A stretch of 52,973 bases of DNA from Candidatus Methylomirabilota bacterium. Its GTDB lineage: Bacteria > Methylomirabilota > Methylomirabilia > Rokubacteriales > CSP1-6. The stretch is from contig DASTFB010000019.1 of NCBI GenBank assembly GCA_035709005.1, forward strand, positions 1 to 52,973, read 5' to 3'. The notes beneath the pieces were generated by a model. It searched no databases. It was given only the letters and a program-made list of their open reading frames with translations, and was not told where the DNA came from. Position 1 is the first letter of the stretch. The number at the start of each line of letters is the position of its first letter. The position numbers were made by a program, and so were the translations under genes. Shown one piece after another: positions 15,245 through 27,149 of the stretch.

Positions 15245-16831
15245 ATGGCCCGATTGATCACGATCTACGACACGACCCTGCGCGACGGCACGCAAGGCGA
15301 GGGCGTGTCGTTCTCGATGGAGGACAAGGTCCGGCTGGCCAGCCGCTTCGACGCCTTCGGCATCCACTACATCGAAGGCGGCTGGCCCGGCTCCAACCCC
15401 AAGGACCTGCGCTTCTTCCGACGGATGCAGGACGTCCCTCTCAAGCACGCCAAGCTGGCCGCGTTCAGCATGACGCGGCGGGCCGGCGGCCAGGCCGAAT
15501 CCGATCCCAACATGCAGGCCATCCTCGATGCCGGCGCGCCGGTGGCGACCATCGTCGGCAAGTCGTGGGATTTTCACGTCACCCATGCGCTGGAGACGAC
15601 GCTGGCCGAGAACCTGGCCATGATCGCAGACACCATCGCGTACCTGCGCCCGCGGCTGGCGGAAGTCATCTACGACGCCGAGCACTTCTTCGACGGCTTC
15701 CGGGCCAACCGCGAGTACGCGCTGGCCACCCTGCGCGCGGCCGCCGAGGCCGGCGCGCGCTGGATCGTGCTCTGCGACACCAACGGCGGCACGCTGCCGT
15801 CCGCCCTGGTGGAGATCATCCGCGAGGTCAAGGGCGCGCTGTCCACACCGCTCGGCATCCACGTCCACAACGATGCCGAGTGCGCCGTGGCCAACTCGCT
15901 GGCCGCCGTGCTGGAGGGCGTGAATCAGGTCCAGGGCACGATCAACGGCTTCGGGGAGCGCTGCGGCAACGCCAACCTGGTCTCCATCATCCCCAGCCTG
16001 GTGCTCAAGCTGAAGCTCCCGTGCGTGCCCGAGGCCAACCTGCGCGAGCTCCGCGAGCTGTCCCGGTTCACCGCCGAGCTGGCCAATCGCAAGCCCTGGT
16101 CCTCTCAGCCCTATGTGGGCGACTCGGCCTTCGCCCACAAGGGCGGCATGCACGTCTCGGCCGTGCTCAAGCACCCCGACACGTACGAGCACGTCGCTCC
16201 CGGGGCGGTGGGCAACCAGCGGCGCGTGCTGGTCTCGGAGCTGGCCGGCAAGTCCAACATCCTCTGGAAAGCGCGGGAATTCGGGATCGATCTCGACCGC
16301 GACACTCCGGACTCGCGGCGGATCCTCGACGAGATCAAGATCCTGGAGGATCAGGGGTACTTGTTCGAAGGGGCCGAGGCCTCGTTCGAGCTGCTGATGG
16401 AGCGCGCCCTGGGCCGCTACCGGCCGTACTTCGAGCTCGAGGCCTATCGGGTGATCGTGGAAGAGCAGAACAGCCAGGGCGAGCCGGTCGCCGAGGCCAC
16501 CGTGCGGGTGCGGGTCAAAGGCATCCTGGAGCACACCGCGGCGTCCGGCAACGGCCCCGTGAACGCGCTCGACCACGCCCTGCGCAAGGCGCTCGAGGAG
16601 TTCTACCCCGGCCTCAAGGAGATGCGCCTGCTCGACTACAAGGTGCGGATCCTGGACGAGGCCAAGGCGACCGCCGCCAAGACCCGCGTCCTCATCACCT
16701 CGGGCGACGGGCGCGAGACGTGGGGCACCGTGGGCGTCGCCGACAACATCATCGAGGCGTCCTGGCGGGCGCTGGTCGACTCCATCGACTACAAGCTGCG
16801 CGCCGACGCCAGACGCCCGGCCGCCGGCTGA
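15245..16831 (+). CDS. cimA: (R)-citramalate synthase
   Basis: A 528-residue protein condensing pyruvate with acetyl-CoA to citramalate, the threonine-independent entry to isoleucine. The N-terminal DRE-TIM barrel starts '[19 protein letters not shown]' and carries 'GWPGSNPKD', '[10 protein letters not shown]' and '[17 protein letters not shown]'. The C-terminal third has the LeuA-type regulatory domain ('[18 protein letters not shown]'). The length and the N-terminal '[11 protein letters not shown]' separate it from 2-isopropylmalate and homocitrate synthases. Start ATG 15245 has AGGAGGAG just upstream. A 6-bp palindrome covers its stop and that of the convergent next gene. Confidence 0.92.
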   Translation: MARLITIYDTTLRDGTQGEGVSFSMEDKVRLASRFDAFGIHYIEGGWPGSNPKDLRFFRRMQDVPLKHAKLAAFSMTRRAGGQAESDPNMQAILDAGAPVATIVGKSWDFHVTHALETTLAENLAMIADTIAYLRPRLAEVIYDAEHFFDGFRANREYALATLRAAAEAGARWIVLCDTNGGTLPSALVEIIREVKGALSTPLGIHVHNDAECAVANSLAAVLEGVNQVQGTINGFGERCGNANLVSIIPSLVLKLKLPCVPEANLRELRELSRFTAELANRKPWSSQPYVGDSAFAHKGGMHVSAVLKHPDTYEHVAPGAVGNQRRVLVSELAGKSNILWKAREFGIDLDRDTPDSRRILDEIKILEDQGYLFEGAEASFELLMERALGRYRPYFELEAYRVIVEEQNSQGEPVAEATVRVRVKGILEHTAASGNGPVNALDHALRKALEEFYPGLKEMRLLDYKVRILDEAKATAAKTRVLITSGDGRETWGTVGVADNIIEASWRALVDSIDYKLRADARRPAAG

Positions 16832-16842
16832 CGGCGCGTCAG
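16828..16842. terminator. palindrome covering two convergent stop codons
   Basis: CTGACG (16828-16833), loop GCG, CGTCAG (16837-16842). The plus-strand TGA (16829-16831) and the minus-strand TGA (16841-16839) lie in opposite arms. The stem is short, so this is at most a weak bidirectional stop signal. Confidence 0.3.
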
Positions 16843-17300
16843 ATTCCGCGCGAGCGGCGCCAGGCGCGGACCTGGTCGCCGTGCTCCTTGTAGTGATGGG
16901 CGGTCGTGCTATCCACGATCTGCCACGCGGTCTTCCCCGGCTGGTACCGTTCGCCGGGCACCGCCATGGCCGCGTGCATGAAATCCTCGTGGGAGCGGTC
17001 CAGGTCCAGCATCACCTGGGCGACCGGCTTGTCCTTGACGGCGGCGGCGAAGTTGGCGTTCCAGCCGTCGACATCGTCGTAGCTGCTGCCTTCGGGAATC
17101 GGCCGCTCGCCCCGGGCCAGCCGCCGCAGCGCCGGCGCCATTTCCCGATGCCAGCCCGACATGTGGCCCACGATTTCGCGCACGCTCCAGATGCCCAGCC
17201 ACCGCTCGCTCATCTGCTCCTCGTTCAGGCCGCGCAGGGCCTCGTGAAAGGCCTGGTACTCCCGGGCGGCCGCCTGCAGCAGGTCCTCCTTGGTCTTCAC
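16839..17300 (-). CDS. DinB/ClbS-like four-helix-bundle protein
   Basis: A 153-residue soluble protein. The sequence 'EDLLQAAAREYQAFHEALRGL', 'WSVREIVGHMSGWHREMAPAL' and 'DSTTAHHYKEHGDQVRAW' fits the DinB/DfsB/ClbS four-helix bundle, whose members include metal- and thiol-dependent transferases and a cyclopropane hydrolase. His residues in the second ('GHMSGWH') and last ('HHYKEH') helices could bind metal. GTG 17300 is chosen because AAAGGAG lies 7 bases before it; the frame is open further upstream but the earlier part is low-complexity shadow sequence. It follows the GNAT gene by 23 bases. Confidence 0.75.
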   Translation of the reverse strand: MKTKEDLLQAAAREYQAFHEALRGLNEEQMSERWLGIWSVREIVGHMSGWHREMAPALRRLARGERPIPEGSSYDDVDGWNANFAAAVKDKPVAQVMLDLDRSHEDFMHAAMAVPGERYQPGKTAWQIVDSTTAHHYKEHGDQVRAWRRSRGI

Positions 17301-17323
17301 GGTGTGCTCCTTTCGCCGCGTGC

Positions 17324-17746
17324 CTACGGGGCCAGCCGCTTGTAGAAGAGCAGTTCGCGGTAGCCCTGGGGCAGGTTGTCGATGTGCCCGGACGGCGCGA
17401 AGCCCAGCGCCGTGTGCATGCGGATGGCTGGCGCGTTCGTCTCTTCGGCCGACGAGAACAGCCGCGGGCTCGGCGACATCCGCTCGACCGCCTGGAAGAG
17501 GGCGCGGGCGACACCGCGCCGGCGCAGGTCTTCCCGGACGCAGACCAGCGACACCAGCGTGCACTGGAACCAGTCGGTCCGGTACGCCAGCACGCCCGCC
17601 ACATGGGCGTCGTCTTCGGCGACCAGCAGGTGATGCTGCTCCACGTGCGAGCGGATCACCGGGCCGGCCCGCTCCGGCCCGATGGCCTGGACGGCCAGCG
17701 CCATGACGCCGGCGAGGTCGGTCTGGTCCGGCTGCCGGATCACCAT
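17324..17746 (-). CDS. GNAT family N-acetyltransferase
   Basis: A 140-residue single-domain GNAT. The acetyl-CoA motif A is 'VSLVCVREDLRRRGVARALF' (R-x-x-G-x-A), followed by 'NAPAIRMHTALGF' (motif B, with the usual Asn and aromatic residue). The substrate is unknown. A TACACT box (17759-17754) ends 7 bases before the ATG and there is no Shine-Dalgarno sequence, so it probably makes a leaderless transcript that also covers the DinB-like gene. Confidence 0.85.
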   Translation of the reverse strand: MVIRQPDQTDLAGVMALAVQAIGPERAGPVIRSHVEQHHLLVAEDDAHVAGVLAYRTDWFQCTLVSLVCVREDLRRRGVARALFQAVERMSPSPRLFSSAEETNAPAIRMHTALGFAPSGHIDNLPQGYRELLFYKRLAP

Positions 17747-17753
17747 GGGGCCC

Positions 17754-17759
17754 AGTGTA
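17754..17759 (-). promoter_or_regulatory. -10-like box TACACT, leaderless type
   Basis: On the minus strand TACACT is followed by 7 bases and then the ATG at 17746. This spacing puts the transcription start at or next to the initiation codon. Confidence 0.45.
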
Positions 17760-17783
17760 CCGCCGGCGGCCAGCCGCCCTGGC

Positions 17784-18461
17784 TCAGTAAGTGCCGGGGC
17801 GCACCTGCTTGTAGAGCTCCTTGAGCTTGTCCACGGTGAAGTCCGGGGCCTGGCAGCACGCGATGATCTTCCGCTCGTCGGCGTCGACCTTGGCCACCCC
17901 CTCGGGGATCCTGGGGGCCAGCTCGGGGGGAACGGTGACCACGCCGTGGTGGTCGGCGTGGATCAGGTCGCCGGGCTTCACCCACAGGCCGCCGACCTTG
18001 ACGGGCAGGCCGAAGTCCACCATGTGGACCCAGGCGTGGGAGACGGACACGTGAGCGGCGGCGAACTGGAAGCCCAGCGCCCGCACCTCGTCCAGGTCGC
18101 GCACGGACCCGTCGGTGACCACGCCCACGCACCCGAGGGCCCGGTGGATGTTGGCCTGGACCTCTCCCCACTGCGCGCCCTGGCCGCGCGGATCGTCCAG
18201 GTCGTGGACGACCACGACGCGCGGAGCCGGGATGGATAGCACGTACTCCCACCAGGCGAACGTGCTCGAGCGGTGACCCTGCAGCGGCTGAGGCTCGGCA
18301 CGGATGAGCGCCGTCACTGCGTAGCCCACCAGGGGACCCAGGTCGGGGAACAGACACCGGATGTCGGACGACATGAAGCCCTGGTGGCGGGGCCGCACGT
18401 CGAACGTCTCGATGGCATTGGCCACCGTGGGACTGGAGATCTTCTTGAGGGCATCGATCAC
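17784..18461 (-). CDS. RraA-like protein (HMG/oxaloacetate aldolase superfamily)
   Basis: 225 residues from GTG 18461, which has AGGAGG five bases upstream; GTG 18467 would leave no spacing. The RraA fold signatures are 'KISSPTVANAIETF', 'GVVTDGSVRDLDEVRALGF' and 'GLWVKPGDLIHADHHGVVTVP'. The Arg-Asp in 'VRD' and the last motif are those that bind the metal and substrate in 4-hydroxy-4-methyl-2-oxoglutarate aldolases. It is more likely an aldolase, decarboxylase or isomerase than a regulator of RNase E, since RraA proper is shorter (about 160 residues). The natural substrate is not known. Confidence 0.82.
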   Translation of the reverse strand: MIDALKKISSPTVANAIETFDVRPRHQGFMSSDIRCLFPDLGPLVGYAVTALIRAEPQPLQGHRSSTFAWWEYVLSIPAPRVVVVHDLDDPRGQGAQWGEVQANIHRALGCVGVVTDGSVRDLDEVRALGFQFAAAHVSVSHAWVHMVDFGLPVKVGGLWVKPGDLIHADHHGVVTVPPELAPRIPEGVAKVDADERKIIACCQAPDFTVDKLKELYKQVRPGTY

Positions 18462-18486
18462 GTCCACCTCCTGAAGGTGTGGTTCG

Positions 18487-19127
18487 TCAGATGGTGTCCT
18501 TGCGCTTCTGGATGAGGATCTCCCGCAGCAGCCGCACGGCCTCTTCGACCTGACTCAGATTGGGATTGATGGTCAGGGCTCGCTCGAAGTATCCGAGCGC
18601 TGTCTCGGGTTGACCCAGTCGCATGAAGATCATGCCGTAGCCGCTGAGGGCGCCGAAGTGATAGGGATTGCGTCTCATGACCTCGTCGCAATCGGCGAGG
18701 GAGCGCTCGTAATCACCCAGCAGGTAGTAGAGCGTGGCGCGTTTGTTCCACCCCTCGGCGAAGTCCGGGCGTCGCTGGATGATGCGAGAGAACGTCTGCA
18801 CGGCCGCCTCGGCCTCGTGCGCGGTCATCTGCTCCACTCCCCGGGCGAACAGCCGGTCGATCTCCGCGTCGCCGGAGCGGCTCCAGATCTCCCACATGGA
18901 GGCCTCGCTCGACGCTCGCACCTCGGCGTCGGTGTCCCGCAGCGCCCGCACGAGGCTGGGCAGGTCGTCCATGGTGCCGGTCCGTCCCAGGCCCCGGGCG
19001 CCGCGTTGCCGGGCCTCCGCGCTCGTGCGGTCGCCGAGGTCGGCGAGGTCGCGCGCACGATCGGCGCCCGCTGCGGCCGGCGCCACGAGGAGCAGCGCGG
19101 CGACGAGCCCGAGGACGCCGGCCAGGG

Positions 19128-19131
<4 letters not shown>
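18487..19131 (-). CDS. exported HEAT/TPR repeat protein
   Basis: 214 residues beginning with a signal peptide ('MTLAGVLGLVAALLLVAPAA'). A HEAT-like helix pair follows ('LPSLVRALRDTDAEVRASSE'), then about three TPR units ('AAVQTFSRIIQRRPDFAEGW', 'ERSLADCDEVMRRNPYHFG', 'ETALGYFERALTINPNLSQ'). It is probably a periplasmic protein-protein scaffold. Its GTG start overlaps the Kelch gene stop (GTGA), so it is translated from the same message as ligA and the Kelch protein. No enzyme motif is present. Confidence 0.8.
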
Positions 19132-22261
<3,130 letters not shown>

Positions 22262-23923
22262 TCAACGGGGGCGCTGGCTCCAGCGGATGGCCAGGAAGAC
22301 GGGCAGGAGGCCCGCGGCGACGATGGCCAGGGCCGGCACGGAAGCGTCCTCCCACAGGGACTCCGCCGTCAGCTCCCAGACGCCCACGGCGAGGGTGTCG
22401 AAGCCGAACGGTCGCAACAGGAGCGTGGCCGGCATCTCCTTCATCGTCTCCACGAAGACGAGGATGAGCGCGGTGAGGAGGCCACCGCGAACGAGAGGCA
22501 GATGCACCCGGCGGAGGGTGCCGAGGACCGACGTGCCCAACGAGCGCGCCGCGTCGTCGAAGGTGCCGGGGATCTTGCCCAGGCTGGCGTCGAGGGTCTG
22601 GTAGCCGACGGCCAGGAACCGCACGACGTAGGCGTAGACGAGCGCGGCAATCGAGCCGGTGAGCACGAGGCCCAGCGGGTGCCCCAGCAGTCGCTCCAGA
22701 CCGCTCACGAGGAAATGGTCGAGCACGGCGACGGGACCCAGCACGCCGACGGCAATCACCGAGCCAGGCAGCGCATAGCCCATCGAGACGAAGCGCGTGA
22801 CGGCGCGGACCGTCGTTGACGGGTGCAAGCGCGCCGCGTAGACGAGGACGAGCGCCAGCACGCCGGTGATGGTGGCGGCCAGGCTGGCCAGGACGAGGGT
22901 GTTGGCGAGCAGACGGCCGAAAGGAAGGTGACTGCCCACGTCGGCCTCACGGGCCCACACGAGCAGCTGTCCCACCGGCAGCACGAAGGCCGCCGCGAGC
23001 ACCACCGCGCAGGCCAGCGTCGCCGCGCCGGCGCGCCAGCCGCTCAGGGCGACGGGCGTGATGCCAGGCCCGCGGCGATGACTCTGCACGAAGCGCGCGC
23101 GGCCGCGGAGCGCCCGCTCGAGCGCCAGCAGGAGGGCGGCGAAGAGCAGCAGGACGCTGGCGAGCTGGACGGCGGCGTCGCGCTCGAACATCCCCAGCCA
23201 CACGCGATAGATCGCTTCCGTCAACGTGCGGTAACCGAACGTGGCCACCGTACCGAAGTCGGCCAGGGCTTCCATCATGGCCAGCGATACCCCGGCGACC
23301 AGGGAGGGCCGCGCCATGGGGAGCATCACCTTCCAGAGAACCTGAAATCGTGTGTGCCCCAGGCTGCGCGCCGTCTCCAGGGTGGCCGCCCCCTGCTGGC
23401 GAAACGCGTCTCGGGCGAGCAGGTAGACGTACGGATAGAAGACCAGGGTCATGACGGCGACGATGCCCCCGTACGAGCGGATGTCGGGCAGGCGCGCCCA
23501 TTCCCCCAGCTCGCGGCGCAGCGCCGACTGTACCGGACCGGCGTAGTCGAAGAGGCCCAGGAATGCGAAGCCGATGACGTAGGCGGGCACGGCGAGGGGC
23601 AGCATGAGCGCCCACTCGAACACGGCCCGGCCCGGGAAGCGGAAGCCGACGACGAGCCAGGCCAGCCCGGTGCCGAGGACCAGGGTGGTCGCGCCCACGC
23701 CGGCCAGCAGGAACAGGGTATTGGTGACGAGCTCCCCGAGCTGCGTCTGCCAGAGATGCTCCCACACCTCCAGCCGGGGGTGAGCCAGGGACGAGAGCAC
23801 GGCGACGATCGGCACGGCCAGGATGGCCGCGACCGGCGCCACCGCGGCGACCCACGGTGACAGCTCGAGCTGGCGTGCCCCCTGGACCTCGATCTCGCGG
23901 GTGCGGACCCGCCTCGCGCCCAT
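22262..23923 (-). CDS. ferric-iron-type ABC transporter double-domain permease (FbpB-like)
   Basis: A 553-residue fused permease with about 12 membrane helices and two ATPase-contact EAA loops: 'ETARSLGHTRFQVLWKVMLP' in the N-half and 'DAARSLGTSVLGTLRRVHLP' in the C-half. This is the layout of FbpB/FutB-type iron(III) permeases. It follows the binding-protein gene by 11 bases. No ATPase gene is adjacent. The only FbpC-like ATPase in the window (51006) has damaged motifs and lies 27 kb away, so the energising subunit is unknown. Confidence 0.9.
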   Translation of the reverse strand: MGARRVRTREIEVQGARQLELSPWVAAVAPVAAILAVPIVAVLSSLAHPRLEVWEHLWQTQLGELVTNTLFLLAGVGATTLVLGTGLAWLVVGFRFPGRAVFEWALMLPLAVPAYVIGFAFLGLFDYAGPVQSALRRELGEWARLPDIRSYGGIVAVMTLVFYPYVYLLARDAFRQQGAATLETARSLGHTRFQVLWKVMLPMARPSLVAGVSLAMMEALADFGTVATFGYRTLTEAIYRVWLGMFERDAAVQLASVLLLFAALLLALERALRGRARFVQSHRRGPGITPVALSGWRAGAATLACAVVLAAAFVLPVGQLLVWAREADVGSHLPFGRLLANTLVLASLAATITGVLALVLVYAARLHPSTTVRAVTRFVSMGYALPGSVIAVGVLGPVAVLDHFLVSGLERLLGHPLGLVLTGSIAALVYAYVVRFLAVGYQTLDASLGKIPGTFDDAARSLGTSVLGTLRRVHLPLVRGGLLTALILVFVETMKEMPATLLLRPFGFDTLAVGVWELTAESLWEDASVPALAIVAAGLLPVFLAIRWSQRPR

Positions 23924-23934
23924 GTGGCCGCCGG

Positions 23935-24936
23935 CTACCGGTAGCCCACGCGATCAGCGAGCCGGGTCGCCGCGGCCTGGTACTCGCCGGCCGCGGCGAT
24001 ATTGATGTCGTCGTGCCTGAACTTGCCCCAGCGGGCGACCAGGGGGTGCAGGGAGGCCTGGGGGTTGGCCGGATACTCGAAGGACAGGTCGGCGAACATC
24101 TGCTGGGCTTCCGGGCTGGACAGGTACTCGAGGAACTTGATCGCCCCGGCGCGATGTCTGGCGTGGGCCGTCACGCCGGCGCCCGAGACGTTGACGTGCG
24201 TCCCCGTCGTCTGCTGATTGGCCCAGTAGATTCCCACCGGGAAGCTCGCATCCTTGGCGAGCCGGCGGGCCAGGTAGTAGTGGTTGGCAAGTCCCACGTC
24301 GCACTGGCCGGCGGCGATCGCCTCCAGGATCTTCGTGTCGCCGTTGATGAGGATCGGCTGGTTGGCCACCCAGCCCCGCACGATCTCCTCCGTGCGCGGC
24401 TCGCCGTGGCGCTTGATCATGGTGGCGAGCAGCGACTGGTTGTAGATGTAGCCCGAGGTGCGCAGGCACAGGCGTCCTTTCCAGCGGGGCTCGCCGAGCG
24501 CTCCGTAGGTGCTGAGCTCGGCCGGCTTCACCCGCTGGGTGCTGTAGACGATGGTGCGGGCCCGGACCGTCAGGCCCACCCAGCGCTGCTCCGGATCCCG
24601 CAGGTGAGCCGGAACGTTCGCCTGCAGCTCGGGCGAGTCCACGCGCGAGAGCAGGCCGGCCCGGGCTGCGTTCCAGAGGTTGCCGGCGTCCACCGTGAAA
24701 AGGACGTCGGCCGGCGTGCGATCGCCCTCGGCTTTGAGGCGTTCGAACAGCTCGCCGGTGTTGCCGTTGAAGATCTTCACGGGGATGCCCGTCCTGCGGG
24801 TGAACGCGTCGAAGGCGGCCTCGTGCCCGTAGTGCCGGGCCGAGTACGCGACGACCGCGTCGGACGCGCTCGTGATGGAGGCTGCGGGAAGCGCCGTGAT
24901 GAGCACGAGGAGGAAAACGACCAGGATCAATCGCAT
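23935..24936 (-). CDS. iron(III)-type ABC transporter substrate-binding protein (FbpA/FutA-like)
   Basis: 333 residues with an N-terminal signal peptide ('MRLILVVFLLVLITALPAAS'). The mature start 'DAVVAYSARHYGHEAAFDAF' is typical of FutA/FbpA ferric-binding proteins. 'GRLCLRTSGYIYNQSLLATM' and 'CDVGLANHYYLARRL' contain the Tyr residues where family members bind iron. Start 24936 has GGAAAGGA five bases upstream. Expression is probably under the divergent DtxR-family repressor, whose palindromic site lies 46 bases upstream. Iron as ligand is inferred from the family and this regulator context. Confidence 0.88.
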   Translation of the reverse strand: MRLILVVFLLVLITALPAASITSASDAVVAYSARHYGHEAAFDAFTRRTGIPVKIFNGNTGELFERLKAEGDRTPADVLFTVDAGNLWNAARAGLLSRVDSPELQANVPAHLRDPEQRWVGLTVRARTIVYSTQRVKPAELSTYGALGEPRWKGRLCLRTSGYIYNQSLLATMIKRHGEPRTEEIVRGWVANQPILINGDTKILEAIAAGQCDVGLANHYYLARRLAKDASFPVGIYWANQQTTGTHVNVSGAGVTAHARHRAGAIKFLEYLSSPEAQQMFADLSFEYPANPQASLHPLVARWGKFRHDDINIAAAGEYQAAATRLADRVGYR

Positions 24937-24955
24937 CGCACGGTCCTTTCCGGGC

Positions 24956-24961
24956 TATACT
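24956..24961 (+). promoter_or_regulatory. -10 box TATACT of repressor gene
   Basis: TATACT on the plus strand would start transcription near 24968, just before the operator at 24982-24997 and the ATG at 24998. A repressor bound there would block its own transcription. The -35 region is weak. Confidence 0.45.
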
Positions 24962-24981
24962 GGCGCCAGGAGCAATCGAGC

Positions 24982-24997
24982 ATTAGGTTTACCTAAT
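24982..24997. promoter_or_regulatory. perfect palindromic DtxR/MntR-type operator
   Basis: ATTAGGT (24982-24988), TT, ACCTAAT (24991-24997) is a perfect inverted repeat. It resembles the TTAGGTTAGNCTAACCTAA-type sites of DtxR/IdeR/MntR proteins. It abuts the ATG of the DtxR-family gene and lies upstream of the divergent iron-type transporter gene, so one site can control both. Confidence 0.75.
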
Positions 24998-25717
24998 ATG
25001 AAGAGAACGTCAAGCCTAAAGAACGCAGGCGCCGCCTCCACGACCGCTTCGGTTCAGGACTACCTGGCCGCCATCTACGATCTGGGCGCCAGCAGCGGGC
25101 CTGTGATCGGCGCCCGGCTGGCCAAGCACCTGGGGATCTCCGCGCCCGCCGTGTTCGAGGCGATCCAGCGGCTCACGCGGGGGGGCTACGTCCGCGTAGG
25201 CCGGGGCAAGGCCGTCAGCCTCACGCCCAAGGGCCGGGAGATCGCCGAGGTGATGGCCCGGCGCCACCGGCTGCTCGAGCGGTGGCTGACCGACACGCTC
25301 GGGCTGAACTGGGCCGACGCCCACGAGGAAGCCCACCGGCTCGAGCACGCCATCTCGCCGCGCGTCGAGGAGCGGCTGGCCGCGCTGCTCGGCATGCCCA
25401 GCACCTGCCCCCACGGCAATCCGATTCCGGGCATGCCCTCAGCCGTCCGCGTCGAGCCGTTCCCGCTCGCACGCGCGAAGGCGGGGACGACGGTCGTGGT
25501 GGAGCGCATCACCGAAGAGGCCGAGGCCGACAAGGATCTGCTCGAGTATCTGTGGCGGGCCGAGGTCCGCCCGGGCCGACGCCTCCGCGTCGTGGAGGTC
25601 GCCCCGTGGGCGGGCACGATCACGCTCGCGGGCGACGGGCGCACGATCGCGCTCGGGCTCCCGGCGGCCGCCAAAATCTGGGTGTACCGGCCCGAGCGCG
25701 CCAGCGCCCCGGCCTGA
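24998..25717 (+). CDS. DtxR/MntR-family metal-dependent repressor
   Basis: 239 residues: an N-terminal winged helix ('VQDYLAAIYDLGASSGPVIG' then 'LAKHLGISAPAVFEAIQRL'), a dimerisation/metal domain ('RRHRLLERWLTDTLGLNWAD' and 'HEEAHRLEHAISPRVEERL', 'CPHGNPIP'), and a C-terminal FeoA/SH3-like domain (about 148-239). Likely metal ligands are His90, Glu94, His109, Glu116 and His117. Position 113 is His, where DtxR has Cys102 and MntR has Glu99, so Fe versus Mn preference cannot be read off. ATG 24998 directly follows the operator, so it is probably autoregulated; frames upstream are open but non-coding. Confidence 0.88.
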   Translation: MKRTSSLKNAGAASTTASVQDYLAAIYDLGASSGPVIGARLAKHLGISAPAVFEAIQRLTRGGYVRVGRGKAVSLTPKGREIAEVMARRHRLLERWLTDTLGLNWADAHEEAHRLEHAISPRVEERLAALLGMPSTCPHGNPIPGMPSAVRVEPFPLARAKAGTTVVVERITEEAEADKDLLEYLWRAEVRPGRRLRVVEVAPWAGTITLAGDGRTIALGLPAAAKIWVYRPERASAPA

Positions 25718-25722
25718 GGCGG

Positions 25723-26619
25723 TTACTTTTTCGTCTTTGCCTCGGTGATCAAGCGCTTGACCCGCTCGTGATCCTCGCCGACGGGAACCACCTTCAGGAA
25801 CTGCTCCCAGGAACGGATAGCGCCGGCCGTGTCACGCTTCGTCTCGTAAAGGACCTGCCCCCGGTACAGCAGGGCCGGCCCATAGTCCGGGTCGATGGCC
25901 AGCGCGCGGTCGAACGTCTCCAGCGCCGCGTCGGCGTGACCCCCGATCGCGACGATGAGTCCCAGATGGGTCATCGCGTCGACGTTGTCGGGATGACGCT
26001 TGAGCACCGCCTGGTAGGCAGCGATGGCCTCGCCGTAGCGCCCCTCGGCCAGGCTGTTCCGGGCGGCCTGTAGCATGCCCTGCAGCATCTCCGGGCTCAC
26101 CGAGCCCGGTTGACGCGGCGGGGCGCCGGGAAGCGGATCCAGCCTGGCCAGAGGGCGCGAGCCCGGCATCGGCAGACCGGCGGTGGGATCGGGGCTCGTG
26201 TGGCGGCTGATCCCCGCCCCGAGCGCCACGCCGAAGCCGACCAGGGCCAGCGCCCCCGACGTGACGACGAGCGGATGGCGCCAACCGCGCGGCGCCGCCG
26301 GTACCGGGGTGGCCCCGGCGCTCGGTGCGACCGGGCCCATGCGGTCCAGTTCGGTGAGCACCCGCGCGGCCTCGGCCTCGTAGCGGGCGGCCAGCTCGGC
26401 ATAGTCGTCGTCGGAGACGTGGCCGGCCTCGTGCTCGAACCGCAGCTCCCGGAGCGCTCGCAGCACGTGCCGCTTCTGCTCCTGCAGCTGCTCGCGAGCG
26501 TCGATGGGCAGCGGCAGGAACCTCGCGGCGCCCGTTCGACGCAGCGGCCACAGGGTGAAGGCGGCCAGGGGCAGCCCGAGGGCCAGAACCACGACGGCGA
26601 TGCCGACGGCGCCCGTCAC
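25723..26619 (-). CDS. ccmI: CcmI/CycH-like TPR protein of cytochrome c maturation
   Basis: 298 residues from GTG 26619, overlapping the ccmH stop (GTGA). A first membrane helix ('VGIAVVVLALGLPLAAFTLW') is followed by a cytoplasmic coiled segment with 'REQLQEQKRHVLRALRELRF' and 'DDDYAELAARYEAEAARVL'. A second helix ('HPLVVTSGALALVGFGVAL') and then TPR units in the periplasm follow ('GEAIAAYQAVLKRHPDNVD', 'DAALETFDRALAIDPDYGP'). This order matches CcmI, which presents apocytochrome to the CcmF/H haem ligation complex. Confidence 0.82.
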   Translation of the reverse strand: MTGAVGIAVVVLALGLPLAAFTLWPLRRTGAARFLPLPIDAREQLQEQKRHVLRALRELRFEHEAGHVSDDDYAELAARYEAEAARVLTELDRMGPVAPSAGATPVPAAPRGWRHPLVVTSGALALVGFGVALGAGISRHTSPDPTAGLPMPGSRPLARLDPLPGAPPRQPGSVSPEMLQGMLQAARNSLAEGRYGEAIAAYQAVLKRHPDNVDAMTHLGLIVAIGGHADAALETFDRALAIDPDYGPALLYRGQVLYETKRDTAGAIRSWEQFLKVVPVGEDHERVKRLITEAKTKK

Positions 26620-27098
26620 GGCTCGGCCTCCATCTCGCGCCGGATCCGCTCGCTCATCGCCGGATCCAGCCGGGGCGTGACGGCAGTCGGCGGGCGTGAC
26701 CGCGTCCAGCGCACGATGAGCAGCGCCACGATCGCCAGACCGATCAGGGCCCCCAGCGGGGGAACGATCCACACCACCGCGGTGAAGCCTCGACGCCTGG
26801 GCTCCAGCAGGATCCATTCGCCGTACTTGTCCACGAAGTACTCGACGACCTGGTCCGGCTGCTCGCCGGCAGCCAGACGCTCCCGGATGACCGCACGCAT
26901 CTGGTTGGCCATCTCGGACGGAGAGTCGGCGACGGAGAGGTTCTGGCAGACCACGCAGCGAAGCTGCCTGGCGATGGCGTGCACTTGCTCCTCGTCGACG
27001 TGCCGGGCCGGCTGCTGGGCCGACGCCGGGGCAAAGGCGACGAGCGTGAGCAGGGCTAGCGTGATCAGCAGCCCCTGGGGTGAGCGCGCCGTGCGCAT
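26616..27098 (-). CDS. ccmH: CcmH/CcmL thiol-disulfide protein of cytochrome c maturation
   Basis: 160 residues: a signal peptide ('LLITLALLTLVAFAPASA'), the active motif 'LRCVVCQNLSVADSPSEMA' with Cys48 and Cys51, 'EYFVDKYGEWILLEPR', then a membrane helix ('VVWIVPPLGALIGLAIVALL') and a short cytoplasmic tail. It reduces the haem-binding cysteines of apocytochrome c. It is separated from ccmG by a BON lipoprotein and a PsiE-like gene. It has its own TAGTCT box (27110-27105) six bases before the ATG, so ccmHI probably forms an independent leaderless unit. Confidence 0.93.
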   Translation of the reverse strand: MRTARSPQGLLITLALLTLVAFAPASAQQPARHVDEEQVHAIARQLRCVVCQNLSVADSPSEMANQMRAVIRERLAAGEQPDQVVEYFVDKYGEWILLEPRRRGFTAVVWIVPPLGALIGLAIVALLIVRWTRSRPPTAVTPRLDPAMSERIRREMEAEP

Positions 27099-27104
27099 CG
27101 GTCT

Positions 27105-27110
27105 AGACTA
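27105..27110 (-). promoter_or_regulatory. -10-like box TAGTCT of ccmHI
   Basis: TAGTCT on the minus strand is followed by 6 bases and the ATG at 27098. There is no Shine-Dalgarno sequence between them. Confidence 0.45.
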
Positions 27111-27149
27111 CACCGCCGGGGGGCGCCCTCGCACGTACGCGGCCGGCCT

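Noticed and set aside
17784-18461. Assignment as the RNase E inhibitor RraA
   Set aside because: The protein is about 60 residues longer than RraA proper and sits among metabolic genes; an aldolase or decarboxylase of the same fold is more likely.
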